A stretch of 8,334 nucleotides of DNA from an uncultured Hyphomicrobiales bacterium (GCA_903916165.1 CAIWVR010000124.1:1-8334), one strand, 5' to 3'; positions 1-7,510 are shown, numbered from the stretch's first letter. Numbers and translations are program-made. The notes: generated by a model not told the origin, from the letters alone.

Positions 1-2
1 AC

Positions 3-944
3 CTGGCCATCGTGATCGGCGGCATGTCTGCAGAAATGACCCTGAAGACGGTGAAACTGGCCTCTGCGCATTACCTCGACACTCTTCCCACCGAAGGCAG
101 CGAGGATGGACAGGCGTTCCGCGACCTCGCAATGGAAGAGGAAATCCACAAGCTCACGCAGCAACTCGGCGTCGGCGCGCAATTTGGCGGCAAATATTTT
201 TGCCATGACGTCCGGGTCATCCGCCTGCCGCGCCACGGCGCGTCGCTGCCGATCGGACTGGGCGTCTCCTGTTCAGCTGACCGTCAAGCTGTCGGCAAGA
301 TCACGCGCGATGGCGTCTATCTTGAAGAGCTCGAGCGCAATCCGGCAAAATATTTGCCCGACGTCGATGCCTCCAAACTCGGCGGCGATGTGGTGAAGAT
401 CGACCTCAATCAACCCATGAGCGCCATTCTGGCGACGCTGTCACAGCATCCGATCAAGACGCGCCTGTCGCTCACGGGCACGATTATTGTGGCGCGCGAT
501 CTGGCCCATGCAAAGCTGCGCGAACGGCTCGAAGCCGGGCAGGGCCTGCCCGATTATTTCAAGAACCATCCCGTCTATTACGCAGGCCCGGCAAAGACGC
601 CCGAAGGCTTTGCCTCAGGCTCGTTTGGCCCGACGACAGCGGGGCGCATGGATTCGTTCGTGGAGCAGTTCCAGGCGGCCGGCGGCTCGATGGTGATGCT
701 TGCCAAGGGCAATCGCTCGAAGGAAGTGCGCGAAGCCTGCGGCAAACATGGCGGCTTCTATCTCGGCTCGATCGGCGGACCCGCCGCGCGCCTGGCGCAG
801 GATTGCATCCGGCATGTCGAGGTTCTCGAATATCCCGAGCTCGGCATGGAGGCGATCTGGAAGATCGAGGTCGAGGATTTTCCGGCCTTTATCGTCATTG
901 ACGACAAGGGCAATGACTTCTTCAAGGAGCTGAATCTCGGCTAA
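3..944 (+). CDS. Fumarate hydratase, class I (Fe-S), 3' part; 5' end lies outside the window
   Basis: This is the C-terminal part of an oxygen-sensitive [4Fe-4S] class I fumarase (FumA/FumB type), which interconverts fumarate and malate in the cytosolic TCA cycle. The frame is open to the left edge (codons Leu-Ala-Ile before the GTG at 12, continuing as [17 protein letters not shown]), so the GTG at 12 is internal and the true start is upstream. About 313 of the roughly 540 residues usual for the family are visible. Seen: RLPRHGAS, with the family's active-site His at 234-236; VSCSADRQ, whose Cys at 270-272 should be the third cluster ligand; then the C-terminal domain with [17 protein letters not shown] and KGNRS, the conserved substrate-binding segments. 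The first two cluster cysteines must lie left of the window. The gene is convergent with pheT and ends in TAA. I see no clear intrinsic terminator directly after it. The family assignment is firm; the exact symbol is left open. Confidence 0.95.
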   Translation: MAIVIGGMSAEMTLKTVKLASAHYLDTLPTEGSEDGQAFRDLAMEEEIHKLTQQLGVGAQFGGKYFCHDVRVIRLPRHGASLPIGLGVSCSADRQAVGKITRDGVYLEELERNPAKYLPDVDASKLGGDVVKIDLNQPMSAILATLSQHPIKTRLSLTGTIIVARDLAHAKLRERLEAGQGLPDYFKNHPVYYAGPAKTPEGFASGSFGPTTAGRMDSFVEQFQAAGGSMVMLAKGNRSKEVREACGKHGGFYLGSIGGPAARLAQDCIRHVEVLEYPELGMEAIWKIEVEDFPAFIVIDDKGNDFFKELNLG

Positions 945-949
945 ACGTT

Positions 950-1045
950 TCAGCCGAACAGGAGCGGAAGAAACACCGGCACCAGAACCGGCATCAGCAT
1001 GGCGTTCAGCCCCCTGCCGATGCCGACGAATGTGCCCGCCATCAT
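950..1045 (-). CDS. Possible small hydrophobic membrane peptide (31 aa)
   Basis: A short minus-strand frame begins at ATG 1045 (or ATG 1042), six codons after the pheT stop and in the pheT frame. It ends at TGA 952-950. The product begins MMAGTFVGIGRGLNAM and ends MPVLVPVFLPLLFG, which could form one membrane-spanning segment. Twenty-seven of its 31 codons end in G or C, like the real genes here. A weak purine-rich stretch (GGATGG) lies about five bases before the ATG. It would be translated from read-through of the pheST transcript. Its stop lies just beyond the end of the convergent fumarase gene, so the two do not overlap. I recognise no family. It could be a true small protein, a decayed gene end, or a chance frame in GC-rich DNA. 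Confidence 0.4.
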   Translation of the reverse strand: MMAGTFVGIGRGLNAMLMPVLVPVFLPLLFG

Positions 1046-1060
1046 GGCCCATCCACGTTT

Positions 1061-3493
1061 TTAGCCGCGCAGCGCGGCGCCGGTTTTCTTCGTCACTTCG
1101 GCGACGATCTTTGACATGACAGTCTCGATCTCCGAATCCGTCAATGTCTTGTCGCGCGGTTGTAGAATCACGCTGATGGCGACCGACTTCTTGCCGTCTG
1201 GAATGCCGGTTCCCTGATAGACGTCGAAGACGCTTGCGCCCGTGACGAGCTGCCGGTCGGCGGCCTGCGCCGCTTTCAGAATGTCGCCGGCCTGCACCTT
1301 GGCATCGACGATGAAGGCGAAGTCACGCTCGAGCGGCATCAGATCGGCCAGTTCGAGTTTCGGCTTGACCTTCGTGGGCTTCGCCTTGGGCGCAGGGATC
1401 GCATCGAGGATGATTTCGAAGCCGCAGAGCGGTCCTGACACGTCGAGCACTGCCAGAACGCGCGGGTGGAACTCGCCGAACCAGCCGATGACGCCCTTGG
1501 GCCCAAACTGCAGCGTGCCGGAACGGCCCGGATGCAGGAAGGACGGGCCGCCGGCCACGATCTGCAGGCCAGAGGTCTGCACGCCCAGTGAGACGAGCAG
1601 CGCCATCACGTCGGCCTTGGCGTCGAAGACGTCGACGCTGCGTGCTGCAGCCGACCAATGGCGGCCCGCGCCGGTGCCGCGCGCGGTGCCGCGCCGGACG
1701 CTGGCTGCGTTCATCCTCTGGTCGGTCTCGCCATCGCCCCTGAAAATCTGTCCCACTTCGAACAGCGCGACATCGCCGAGGCCACGCGCGGCATTGCGCT
1801 GCGTGGCGGCGAGGAGGCCCGGAAGGAGGCTCGGGCGCATGTCCGAGAGATCGGCAGCGATCGGATTGGCGAGCGCCAGCTCCGGGGCGCCGCCGCCAAA
1901 CAGGCAGGCGCGCTCATGCGAAATGAACGACCAGGTGACAGCCTCGACCAGACCCTGCGCGGCGAGCGCGCGGCGCGCGGTGCGCGTGCGCTTCTGCAGC
2001 AGCGTCAGGATGGGCGCAGGAATGGCCGCGCTGTCGCGCTGGAGAGGCGTCGAGACAATGCTGTCGAGACCGGCGATGCGCACGATCTCTTCAACAATAT
2101 CGGCCTTGTCCTCGATGTCGGCCCGCCAGCTTGGCACCTCGACGAAGACGCGCTCGGCATGGGTGGCCTGACGCAGGACAGTAAAGCCGAGTTTTTCGAG
2201 AATGCCCGCCATATGGGAGGGATCGAGAGTGAGGCCAGCGAGACGGTTGACCTCGCTCCACGGAAAATCGACATTGTGCGAGGGTGTTTCGGTCGAACCG
2301 GCGACAGTGAGGTCCGAGGCTTCCCCGCCGCAGATGTCGAGCACGAGATGGGTGGCGAGTTCCGCGCCCGGGATGCAGAAGGCCGGATCAACGCCGCGCT
2401 CGAAACGGTAGCGCGCATCGGTCACAATGCCGAGGGTGCGGCCCGCGCGGGCGATGGTGAGCGGGTCCCACAGCGCGGATTCGATCAGCACGTCGGTGGT
2501 CGTCTCGTCACAGCCCGACGCCTCGCCGCCCATAATGCCGGCAATGGATTCGACGCCATTGTCGTCTGCGATGACGATCATCGAGGCGTCGAGCCTGTAG
2601 GTCTTGCCGTCCAGAGCGACGATCTCGTCGCCCTCCTTCGCACGCCGCACGACGAGGGGGCCCGCGACCTTTTTCGCAGCGAACACGTGCAACGGACGGC
2701 CGCGGTCGAAGGTCAGATAATTGGTGATATCGACAAGCGCGTTGATGGGCCGCAGGCCGATCGAGGTCAGCCGCTTCTGCATCCAGGCGGGCGACGGGCC
2801 ATTCTTGACGCCGCGCACGAGGCGCAGGGCGAAGGCGGGTGCCAGATGCGCGTCGTCCTGCGCAAGGTCGAGTTTCACGGCCACCGGGCAGGGGAACGCG
2901 CCAGCGGTGGGCTGGATCGCATGGTCTTTCAGCCTGCCGAGACCCGCCGCCGCGAGATCGCGCGCAATGCCGTGCACGCCGGTGGCGTCGGCGCGGTTGG
3001 GGGTGAGATTGATCTCGATGACCGGATCGCCGAGACCCGCGAAATCGACATAGCGCTGCCCGGCCGTGGCGGCTTCGGGCAGTTCGATGATGCCATCGTG
3101 ATCTTCCGACAGATCGAGCTCGGCCGCCGAGCACAGCATGCCGAGCGATTCGACCCCGCGGATCACGCCCTTGGCGATGGTGAACTTCTTGGCCGGAATA
3201 TAGACGCCGGGGGCCGCGAAGACGGTTTTCAGGCCCGTGCGCGCGTTTGGCGCGCCGCAGACGACCTGCACCGGCGCATCGGCACCAATGTCCACCATGC
3301 AGACGCGCAGGCGGTCTGCGTCAGGGTGCTGCTTCGCTTCGAGCACATGCCCGACCACGAAATCCTTCAGCGCATCGGCCGGATCGATGACGTGCTCGAC
3401 CTCGAGGCCGATGCGGGTCAACGTCTCGACGATGTCGTCGAGCGCGGCGTCGGTGTCGAGGTGGTCCTTGAGCCAGGAGAGGGTGAATTTCAT
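1061..3493 (-). CDS. pheT: Phenylalanyl-tRNA synthetase beta subunit
   Basis: PheT is the beta chain of the alpha2-beta2 synthetase that charges tRNA-Phe; it recognises and holds the tRNA and carries the editing site. The 810-residue length suits alphaproteobacterial PheT (E. coli 795). Seen in order: the canonical N-terminus [14 protein letters not shown]; an OB-fold tRNA-binding domain at about 40-150 ([17 protein letters not shown]); the B3/B4 editing domain at about 210-375 ([11 protein letters not shown] at 317-327); the B5 domain at about 400-475 ([21 protein letters not shown]); the catalytic-like core at about 490-690; a Lys/Pro linker ([14 protein letters not shown], 701-714); and the anticodon-binding FDX-ACB domain at about 716-809 ([27 protein letters not shown]). 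The start is fixed by the N-terminal match and a strong ribosome binding site. It lies ten bases downstream of pheS. No frame damage is seen. Confidence 0.98.
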   Translation of the reverse strand: MKFTLSWLKDHLDTDAALDDIVETLTRIGLEVEHVIDPADALKDFVVGHVLEAKQHPDADRLRVCMVDIGADAPVQVVCGAPNARTGLKTVFAAPGVYIPAKKFTIAKGVIRGVESLGMLCSAAELDLSEDHDGIIELPEAATAGQRYVDFAGLGDPVIEINLTPNRADATGVHGIARDLAAAGLGRLKDHAIQPTAGAFPCPVAVKLDLAQDDAHLAPAFALRLVRGVKNGPSPAWMQKRLTSIGLRPINALVDITNYLTFDRGRPLHVFAAKKVAGPLVVRRAKEGDEIVALDGKTYRLDASMIVIADDNGVESIAGIMGGEASGCDETTTDVLIESALWDPLTIARAGRTLGIVTDARYRFERGVDPAFCIPGAELATHLVLDICGGEASDLTVAGSTETPSHNVDFPWSEVNRLAGLTLDPSHMAGILEKLGFTVLRQATHAERVFVEVPSWRADIEDKADIVEEIVRIAGLDSIVSTPLQRDSAAIPAPILTLLQKRTRTARRALAAQGLVEAVTWSFISHERACLFGGGAPELALANPIAADLSDMRPSLLPGLLAATQRNAARGLGDVALFEVGQIFRGDGETDQRMNAASVRRGTARGTGAGRHWSAAARSVDVFDAKADVMALLVSLGVQTSGLQIVAGGPSFLHPGRSGTLQFGPKGVIGWFGEFHPRVLAVLDVSGPLCGFEIILDAIPAPKAKPTKVKPKLELADLMPLERDFAFIVDAKVQAGDILKAAQAADRQLVTGASVFDVYQGTGIPDGKKSVAISVILQPRDKTLTDSEIETVMSKIVAEVTKKTGAALRG
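1064..1087 (+). terminator. Weak candidate terminator hairpin for the fumarase transcript, inside the pheT 3' end
   Basis: On the plus strand GCCGCG-CAG-CGCGGC (1064-1078) forms a six-base-pair GC stem with a three-base loop, followed after five bases by TTTT (1084-1087). It would act on transcripts coming from fumarase, about 120 bases past that stop. On the minus strand the stem is followed by A's, so it would not terminate pheT. The T run is short and displaced, and the stem overlaps coding sequence, so this is tentative. Confidence 0.2.
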
Positions 3494-3506
3494 GTCTCTC
3501 TCCTTA
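3494..3506 (-). promoter_or_regulatory. pheT ribosome binding site overlapping the pheS stop codon
   Basis: On the minus strand the junction reads TAAGGAGAGAGACATG. The pheS stop TAA shares its two A's with the AAGGAG Shine-Dalgarno sequence of pheT. Ribosomes ending on pheS therefore release at the pheT loading site. This suggests translational coupling, which would help equal production of the two subunits (inference). Confidence 0.8.
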
Positions 3507-4586
3507 CGAGCTCAGGCCGCCGGCAAGCGACGGCAGATCGAGCGGACGGAATCCATAGTGGGACAGCCAGCGCACGTCCGCTTCGAAGAAGGGGCGCAGG
3601 TCGGGCATGCCATATTTCAGCATGGCGATGCGGTCGATCCCCATGCCCCAGGCAAAGCCCTGGTACTCGTCCGGGTCGATGCCGCAATTGCGCAGCACAT
3701 TGGGGTGCACCATGCCGCAGCCCAGGATCTCCAGCCAGTCGTCGCCCTCGCCGAAGCGGATTTCGCCGCCCGAGCGGCGGCACTGGATATCGACTTCCAT
3801 CGACGGTTCGGTGAACGGGAAAAAGGAGGGACGGAAGCGCATCTTGACATTGGGCACTTCAAAGAAGGCCTTGCAGAATTCTTCCAGAATCCATTTCAGA
3901 TTGCCGAGATTGGCGGTCTTGTCGATGACGAGACCCTCGACCTGGTGAAACATCGGCGTGTGCGTCTGGTCGGAATCGCAGCGATAGGTGCGGCCCGGGC
4001 AGATCACGCGGATCGGCGGCTTGACGTTGAGCATGGTGCGCACCTGCACCGGGCTGGTGTGCGTGCGCAGAAGCTTGCGCGTACCATCCGCCTTCGGCTG
4101 GAAGAAGAACGTGTCGTGCATTTCACGCGCCGGATGGCCTTCCGGGAAATTCAGCTTGGTGAAATTGGTGTCGTCGTCCTCGATGTCCGGACCCTCCGCA
4201 ATGGAGAAGCCCATGTCGGCGAAGATCGCGGTCAGTTCATCCATCACCTGGCTGATCGGGTGGATGCGGCCGGTCTCAACGGGCGCCTCGCGCACCGGCA
4301 GCGTCACATCGACCGTCTCGGAGGCCAGGCGTGCCTCAAGCGCGGCTTCTTTCAGAATGTCGCGGCGGGCGTTCAGCGCGGCTGACACATTGTCCTTCAG
4401 CGCGTTGATGACAGCGCCCTGCGTCCTGCGCTCGTCGGGCGACATCTTGCCCAGCGTGGCGAGCAGGGCCGAGATCGACCCCTTCTTGCCAAGGACGCCA
4501 AGCCGCACGGCTTCGAGCGCCGCTTCGTCGCTGGCCGCCGCAATGGCGCCGAGCGTTTCTGTTTCGAGAGCCGTCAGATCCGACAT
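3504..4586 (-). CDS. pheS: Phenylalanyl-tRNA synthetase alpha subunit
   Basis: PheS is the catalytic chain that activates phenylalanine with ATP and transfers it to tRNA-Phe. The chosen start gives 360 residues beginning [15 protein letters not shown]; a longer frame up to 4667 adds residues with no family resemblance that cross the upstream spacer. A modest GGAA lies about seven bases before the ATG. Seen: the N-terminal helical coiled-coil region at about 1-90 (LGKKGSIS); class II motif 1 at about 108-131 ([19 protein letters not shown]); motif 2 at about 172-217 ([35 protein letters not shown]); and motif 3 at 310-323 ([14 protein letters not shown]). The Ala of GFAWGMG matches the E. coli Ala294 that shapes the phenylalanine pocket, so normal specificity is expected. 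It is followed at once by pheT. A strong terminator lies between rplT and this gene, so its own promoter or read-through is needed; I found no convincing promoter in 4587-4670. Confidence 0.97.
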   Translation of the reverse strand: MSDLTALETETLGAIAAASDEAALEAVRLGVLGKKGSISALLATLGKMSPDERRTQGAVINALKDNVSAALNARRDILKEAALEARLASETVDVTLPVREAPVETGRIHPISQVMDELTAIFADMGFSIAEGPDIEDDDTNFTKLNFPEGHPAREMHDTFFFQPKADGTRKLLRTHTSPVQVRTMLNVKPPIRVICPGRTYRCDSDQTHTPMFHQVEGLVIDKTANLGNLKWILEEFCKAFFEVPNVKMRFRPSFFPFTEPSMEVDIQCRRSGGEIRFGEGDDWLEILGCGMVHPNVLRNCGIDPDEYQGFAWGMGIDRIAMLKYGMPDLRPFFEADVRWLSHYGFRPLDLPSLAGGLSS

Positions 4587-4670
4587 GCCGGGTTCCGTCG
4601 CAGGTGATGAGGTGACTGCGCGGCTTTTGCCATGCAGGGGGGCGCTTGTCGAGGTTGCGGGCCACAACGC

Positions 4671-4698
4671 AAAAAGCCCGGCGCGAGGCCGGGCTTTT
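4671..4698 (-). terminator. Intrinsic terminator after rplT
   Basis: Minus strand: AAAAGCCCGGC, loop CTCGC, then GCCGGGCTTTT, with five T's in total. The stem is eleven base pairs (4672-4682 with 4688-4698), seven of them a GC-rich core, with a five-base loop. It starts 17 bases past the rplT stop. It should end most rpmI-rplT transcripts and limit read-through into pheST. The A run on the other side of the stem makes it symmetrical, but nothing on the plus strand needs terminating here. Confidence 0.88.
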
Positions 4699-4715
4699 CA
4701 TGGAAGCTGGATGCT

Positions 4716-5081
4716 TCAGGCCGTGGCGGGCAGGGCGGCCTTGGCCTGGTCGACAATGGCCTTGAAGGCCACCGGCTCGTGGATGGCGAGTTCGGAGAGA
4801 ACCTTGCGGTCCACCGTGATGCCAGCGCGCGCGAGGCCGTCGATGAAGCGGCTGTAGGTCAGGCCCATCTCACGCACGGCAGCGTTGAGGCGCTGGATCC
4901 AGAGCGAACGAATGGTGCGCTTCTTGTTCTTGCGGTCGCGGTAGGCGTATTGCATCGACTTGTCGACGGCAGCCTTCGCGGCGCGGATGGTGTTCTTGCG
5001 ACGGCCGTAAAAGCCCTTCGCGGCGTCGAGTGTTTTCTTGTGCTTGGCGTGCGAGGTTACGCCGCGTTTGACACGTGCCAT
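4716..5081 (-). CDS. rplT: 50S ribosomal protein L20
   Basis: L20 binds 23S rRNA early in large-subunit assembly and in several bacteria represses its own operon by binding the mRNA. The 121 residues match the family length (about 117-120). The N-terminal half is the long basic helix ([51 protein letters not shown]). The C-terminal globular RNA-binding domain follows at about 60-118 ([27 protein letters not shown] [23 protein letters not shown]). A good Shine-Dalgarno AGGAGA sits six bases before the ATG. It lies 47 bases downstream of rpmI and is almost certainly cotranscribed with it. An intrinsic terminator follows directly. Confidence 0.99.
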   Translation of the reverse strand: MARVKRGVTSHAKHKKTLDAAKGFYGRRKNTIRAAKAAVDKSMQYAYRDRKNKKRTIRSLWIQRLNAAVREMGLTYSRFIDGLARAGITVDRKVLSELAIHEPVAFKAIVDQAKAALPATA

Positions 5082-5128
5082 GACTGATCTCCTGGAAAAT
5101 AAGCGTGATAGGAAAGGGCGGAGAAGTC

Positions 5129-5329
5129 TCAGCCGTTGGGCAGGAAGTACTTCTTGATGTTGTCACCATCCGTCTTGAACAGGACGTTGGTGCCGCGCAG
5201 GTTCCGGATCTGCTTGTTCGTCCGCTTGATCATGCCGTGGCGCTTGCCGCGCTGGGCGTAAAGCACTTTGCCAGTGCCAGTGATCTTGAAGCGCTTCTTG
5301 GCGCCAGACTTTGTTTTCAACTTGGGCAT
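5129..5329 (-). CDS. rpmI: 50S ribosomal protein L35
   Basis: L35 is a small basic protein of the large subunit. The start at 5329 gives 66 residues, [20 protein letters not shown] through YFLPNG, the standard length and N-terminus. An ATG four codons earlier (5341) is rejected because the Shine-Dalgarno GGAGAG (5339-5334) lies inside those extra codons and is well spaced from the ATG at 5329. The gene is followed by rplT. A structured 168-base leader lies upstream and is probably the control region of the rpmI-rplT unit. Confidence 0.98.
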   Translation of the reverse strand: MPKLKTKSGAKKRFKITGTGKVLYAQRGKRHGMIKRTNKQIRNLRGTNVLFKTDGDNIKKYFLPNG

Positions 5330-5339
5330 TTGGCTCTCC

Positions 5340-5360
5340 ATGGGGCGGTTGCCCGCCCAT
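5340..5360 (-). promoter_or_regulatory. Hairpin abutting the rpmI ribosome binding site
   Basis: Minus strand: AT-GGGCGG-GCAA-CCGCCC-C-AT folds as a six-base-pair GC stem with a GCAA (GNRA) tetraloop, one bulged C, and two further A-T pairs. Its 3' foot touches the Shine-Dalgarno sequence of rpmI (5339-5334). It could modulate ribosome access or form part of an L20-binding site. The structure is seen; the role is inference. Confidence 0.45.
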
Positions 5361-5371
5361 CAGTTCAGGCA

Positions 5372-5389
5372 AAGGGGACGAAACCCCTT
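5372..5389 (-). promoter_or_regulatory. Middle hairpin of the rpmI leader
   Basis: Minus strand AAGGGG-TTTCGT-CCCCTT forms a six-base-pair stem with a six-base loop, between the terminator-like hairpin and the ribosome-site hairpin. It has no T run of its own, so it looks like leader structure and not a terminator. Confidence 0.4.
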
Positions 5390-5409
5390 CGTTCGCATCA
5401 CAATGAGCG

Positions 5410-5448
5410 AAAAGAACCGCCACGGCAGCCCTATCAGCCGGGCGGTTC
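5410..5448 (-). terminator. Terminator-like hairpin (possible attenuator) between infC and rpmI
   Basis: Minus strand: GAACCGCC CGGC, a ten-base loop, GCCG, one unpaired T, GGCGGTTC, then TTTT (5413-5410). Twelve base pairs (eight plus four) with a single bulge, followed by a short T run, is the shape of an intrinsic terminator. It lies about 50 bases past the infC stop, so it may end infC transcripts. It also lies only a few bases downstream of the predicted start of the rpmI promoter, so it could act as an attenuator in the rpmI-rplT leader. Confidence 0.65.
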
Positions 5449-5457
5449 AGAGGGCGG

Positions 5458-5486
5458 CTTATAGAGGCCTGCCCATGTCTTGGCAA
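5458..5486 (-). promoter_or_regulatory. Sigma70-type promoter for rpmI-rplT
   Basis: Minus strand TTGCCA (5486-5481), a 17-base spacer, TATAAG (5463-5458). Each hexamer matches five of six consensus bases and the spacing is ideal. Transcription would start near 5451, giving a leader of about 120 bases before rpmI. It begins within a few bases of the terminator-like hairpin. It lies just after infC ends, so rpmI-rplT probably has its own promoter besides any read-through from infC. Confidence 0.65.
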
Positions 5487-5497
5487 GTCGCCGCGCC

Positions 5498-6037
5498 CTA
5501 GCGCGGCGCCAAAATCATGATCATCTGGCGGCCTTCCATGGACGGCTCCAGTTCGACCTTGGCGATTGTCTGGATCTCGCCCTTGACGCGTTCGAGCAGG
5601 CGGTAGCCGATGTCCTGATGGGCCATTTCGCGGCCGCGGAAGCGCAGGGTCACCTTGACCTTGTCGCCTTCGTCGAAGAAGCGGCGCATCGCCTTCATCT
5701 TCACATCATAATCGTGGTCGTCGATGCCGGGACGGAGCTTGATCTCCTTGACCTCGACGATCTTCTGCTTCTTGCGCGCCTCGGCCGCTTTCTTCTGTTC
5801 AAGGAAGCGGAACTTGCCGTAGTCGAGGATCTTGCAGACCGGCGGATTGGCGTTCGGAACGATTTCGACGAGATCGAGACCGGCCTCTTCAGCCATCTGG
5901 AGAGCCTCCGCGTGCTCGACGACACCACGGTTCTGACCGTCTTGATCGATCAACTGCACCTCGCGAACCCGAATGTCGCGGTTGATGCGTTGCCCGTCTT
6001 TCTGCGGAGTGGGCGGGGCTTTCATGGGACGACGAAT
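5498..6037 (-). CDS. infC: Translation initiation factor IF-3, probable ATT start
   Basis: IF3 binds the 30S subunit, prevents joining with 50S and proofreads start-codon selection. From the ATT at 6037-6035 the product is 179 residues (E. coli 180), beginning (M)[18 protein letters not shown]. Seen: N-domain at about 15-80 ([40 protein letters not shown]), Lys-rich linker ([12 protein letters not shown]), and C-domain at about 93-176 ([48 protein letters not shown]). Start choice: AGGAGAG (6050-6044) lies six bases before the ATT; the ATG at 6025 is 18 bases from it, too far, and the ATG at 6103 would put the Shine-Dalgarno inside the coding region. ATT starts permit IF3 self-regulation in E. 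coli. The upstream glycosyltransferase ends 144 bases before. Conservative annotation would use the ATG at 6025 (175 residues) or 6103 (201). Confidence 0.96.
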   Translation of the reverse strand: MRRPMKAPPTPQKDGQRINRDIRVREVQLIDQDGQNRGVVEHAEALQMAEEAGLDLVEIVPNANPPVCKILDYGKFRFLEQKKAAEARKKQKIVEVKEIKLRPGIDDHDYDVKMKAMRRFFDEGDKVKVTLRFRGREMAHQDIGYRLLERVKGEIQTIAKVELEPSMEGRQMIMILAPR

Positions 6038-6050
6038 GGCAAACTCTCCT
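6038..6050 (-). promoter_or_regulatory. infC ribosome binding site that decides the ATT start
   Basis: Minus strand AGGAGAG-TTTGCC-ATT. The Shine-Dalgarno core is strong and its six-base spacing fits the ATT, not the downstream ATG (MKAPP), which lies 18 bases away. Confidence 0.75.
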
Positions 6051-6181
6051 GATGTCGATAATCGGACCCGGCAGGCATAAGCCTCATCTGCCCCAAAGCG
6101 CAAGCGCAGGGACCGGACCCAGACGGAAGATCGTGGCGATGGGCTCCGAAGTCAACTCGTGCATTGGGGCTGCCGCCGCCG

Positions 6182-7420
6182 TTACCGCGATTTCGGGGGT
6201 GCCTGGGCTGCATGTTCGAGCAGGCGACCATAGATTTCGAGCGTCTGGCTGCACATTTTTTCCAGGCCGAACGCCTCCTCGACATGTCCGCGGGCGCGCT
6301 CGGCCAGGGCGTCGCGCGCTGCGGCCCCCATCGAGAGAATGGTCTCCAGCGTGTCGGCCAGCGCCTGTGGATCATTGGGCGCAATGGTCCATCCGGTGCG
6401 CTGGTCAGGGGAAACCCGGGGCGGCGACAGCACGGTTTCCGGCACGGCACCCAGTTCGGTGACGACCACAGGCGTTCCCATTGCCTGCGCCTCGACGGCC
6501 GAGCGGCCGAAGGCTTCCGGCTCGGTGGAGGTCACCGCCAGGGCGGTGGCGGCTGCAAGGGCTGCGGGCATGTCCATCACATGGCCGACGCGCAGGACGA
6601 TGTCCTTGAGCCCGGCCTTCTCGATCGCGGCATCGAGTTCGCGCATATAGGAGGTTCGGCCCTGGTCGTCGCCGGCGAGGATGAATTTCACGTCGGTCAT
6701 CCCACGGGCGATCAGCAGCCGTGCCGCCTCGATCAGCACCTTCTGGCCCTTCCAGGCGGTCAATCGCGCGGCCAGCAGCACGACGCGTTCTTCCGGGGCG
6801 ACGTTCCAGCTCTTGCGCATTTTCTGCACGCGCGCCCGGTCGACCGCGCCGCGTGCGAAATGCCGCAGGTCTGCGCCGCGGTAGATGATGGCCGTATGCG
6901 CGCGCGCAAAATCATAGGCGCTCGCGATAAGCCCCGCCGTATAGGCGGAATTGGCGATCACGACATCGCCCCGCGCCATCACGGAATTGTAGAGCAGCTT
7001 CAATTTGGCCCGTCCCGCATAGGCCCCGTGATAGGTGGTGACGAAGGGCGTCTGTGTTTTCCGGGCGGCGCCAAGCGCCACCCAGGCGGGGGCGCGCGAG
7101 CGGGCATGCAGGATGTCAACGCGCTCCCTGCGGATGATATCCGACAGGCGCCCGACGTTCAGCGCCATCTTGACCGGGTTCTTGGTGGCGGCCGGAAACG
7201 GAACCCACACGCCGCCCTTGGCCTGCAATTCGCTGACGAGGCGTCCGCCTTCGCAGGCGACCAGGGCGCGTGCACCGGCCTCGGCGAGAGCGGCGGCAAT
7301 GTCGATCGTGGTGCGCTCGGCACCACCCGCATCCAGCCGCGGAATGATCTGGAGCACGGTCCGGCCGGCCAGAATGGTCCGCCCGCCTGTCTCGAAAGCA
7401 CCCCTCGCAGTCTGTCGCAT
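6182..7420 (-). CDS. GT4 family glycosyltransferase, probably lipopolysaccharide core (LpcC-like)
   Basis: A 412-residue GT-B fold glycosyltransferase of family 4, transferring a sugar from a nucleotide donor at the cytoplasmic side of the membrane. Seen: N-terminal Rossmann domain with IPRLDAGGAERTTIDIA (26-42) and VDILHARSRAPAWVALGA (101-118); YHGAYAG (130-136); C-terminal donor domain from about 205 with AARLTAWKGQ (217-226), whose Arg and Lys usually bind donor phosphates; and the EX7E motif Glu302-Glu310 in EPEAFGRSAVEAQAMGTPVV. The DAGGAERTTIDIA and HARSRAPAWVA segments recall the mannosyltransferase LpcC of rhizobial lipopolysaccharide core synthesis, from memory and unverified; the sugar is therefore inference. 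No signal peptide or clear membrane helix is seen. AGGA lies six bases before the ATG. It is divergent from the hydrolase (90 bases between starts) and has no obvious terminator before infC. Confidence 0.93.
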   Translation of the reverse strand: MRQTARGAFETGGRTILAGRTVLQIIPRLDAGGAERTTIDIAAALAEAGARALVACEGGRLVSELQAKGGVWVPFPAATKNPVKMALNVGRLSDIIRRERVDILHARSRAPAWVALGAARKTQTPFVTTYHGAYAGRAKLKLLYNSVMARGDVVIANSAYTAGLIASAYDFARAHTAIIYRGADLRHFARGAVDRARVQKMRKSWNVAPEERVVLLAARLTAWKGQKVLIEAARLLIARGMTDVKFILAGDDQGRTSYMRELDAAIEKAGLKDIVLRVGHVMDMPAALAAATALAVTSTEPEAFGRSAVEAQAMGTPVVVTELGAVPETVLSPPRVSPDQRTGWTIAPNDPQALADTLETILSMGAAARDALAERARGHVEEAFGLEKMCSQTLEIYGRLLEHAAQAPPKSR

Positions 7421-7510
7421 TGCGTGTCCTGCCGCTATATGTCCGCCAGCCGCGCGGCGCAGATCAGGCGCATCGACTTCACGCTACCCAAGAGCGAGAT
7501 ACAACCGCAC
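7421..7510. promoter_or_regulatory. Divergent intergenic region, promoters not resolved
   Basis: These 90 bases separate the starts of two divergent genes and must hold control signals for both. On the plus strand TCGACT (7473-7478) and GATACA (7498-7503) stand 19 bases apart as a poor promoter; transcription would then start almost at the hydrolase ATG. On the minus strand an AT-rich CATATAG (7440-7434) could be a -10 for the glycosyltransferase, but it is very close to the start codon and has no -35 partner. No hairpin or repeat stands out. Confidence 0.3.

Noticed and set aside
989..1025. Inverted repeat CGGCATC / GATGCCG between fumarase and pheT.
   Set aside because: The loop is 23 bases and no T run follows on either strand, so it is not a convincing terminator; it also lies within the possible small coding frame.
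1658..3814. A 718-codon open frame on the plus strand opposite pheT, and a 382-codon frame opposite pheS (3237-4385).
   Set aside because: Both lie exactly codon-on-codon against the real genes, so their stops would need TTA, CTA or TCA codons in pheT or pheS, which GC-rich genomes avoid. Their products are Arg/Gly/Asp-rich with no recognisable domain.
4587..4667. A 27-residue N-terminal extension of PheS from ATG 4667.
   Set aside because: It covers the spacer between the rplT terminator and pheS and does not resemble PheS, whose usual N-terminus begins at MSDLTALE.
4336..4701. Minus-strand frame starting [11 protein letters not shown] as a pheM-like leader peptide.
   Set aside because: It starts on the terminator stem, runs on into pheS in another frame, and lacks consecutive Phe codons.
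6127..6155. A possible infC promoter, TTGACT (6155-6150) with GATCTT (6132-6127) on the minus strand.
   Set aside because: The -35 is good but the -10 matches poorly, so it was not listed as a feature; transcript mapping could revive it.
6164..7510. A long plus-strand frame that joins the hydrolase and would make a 713-residue fusion protein.
   Set aside because: The extension is the codon-register mirror of the glycosyltransferase and resembles no domain; the hydrolase family starts near 7511.
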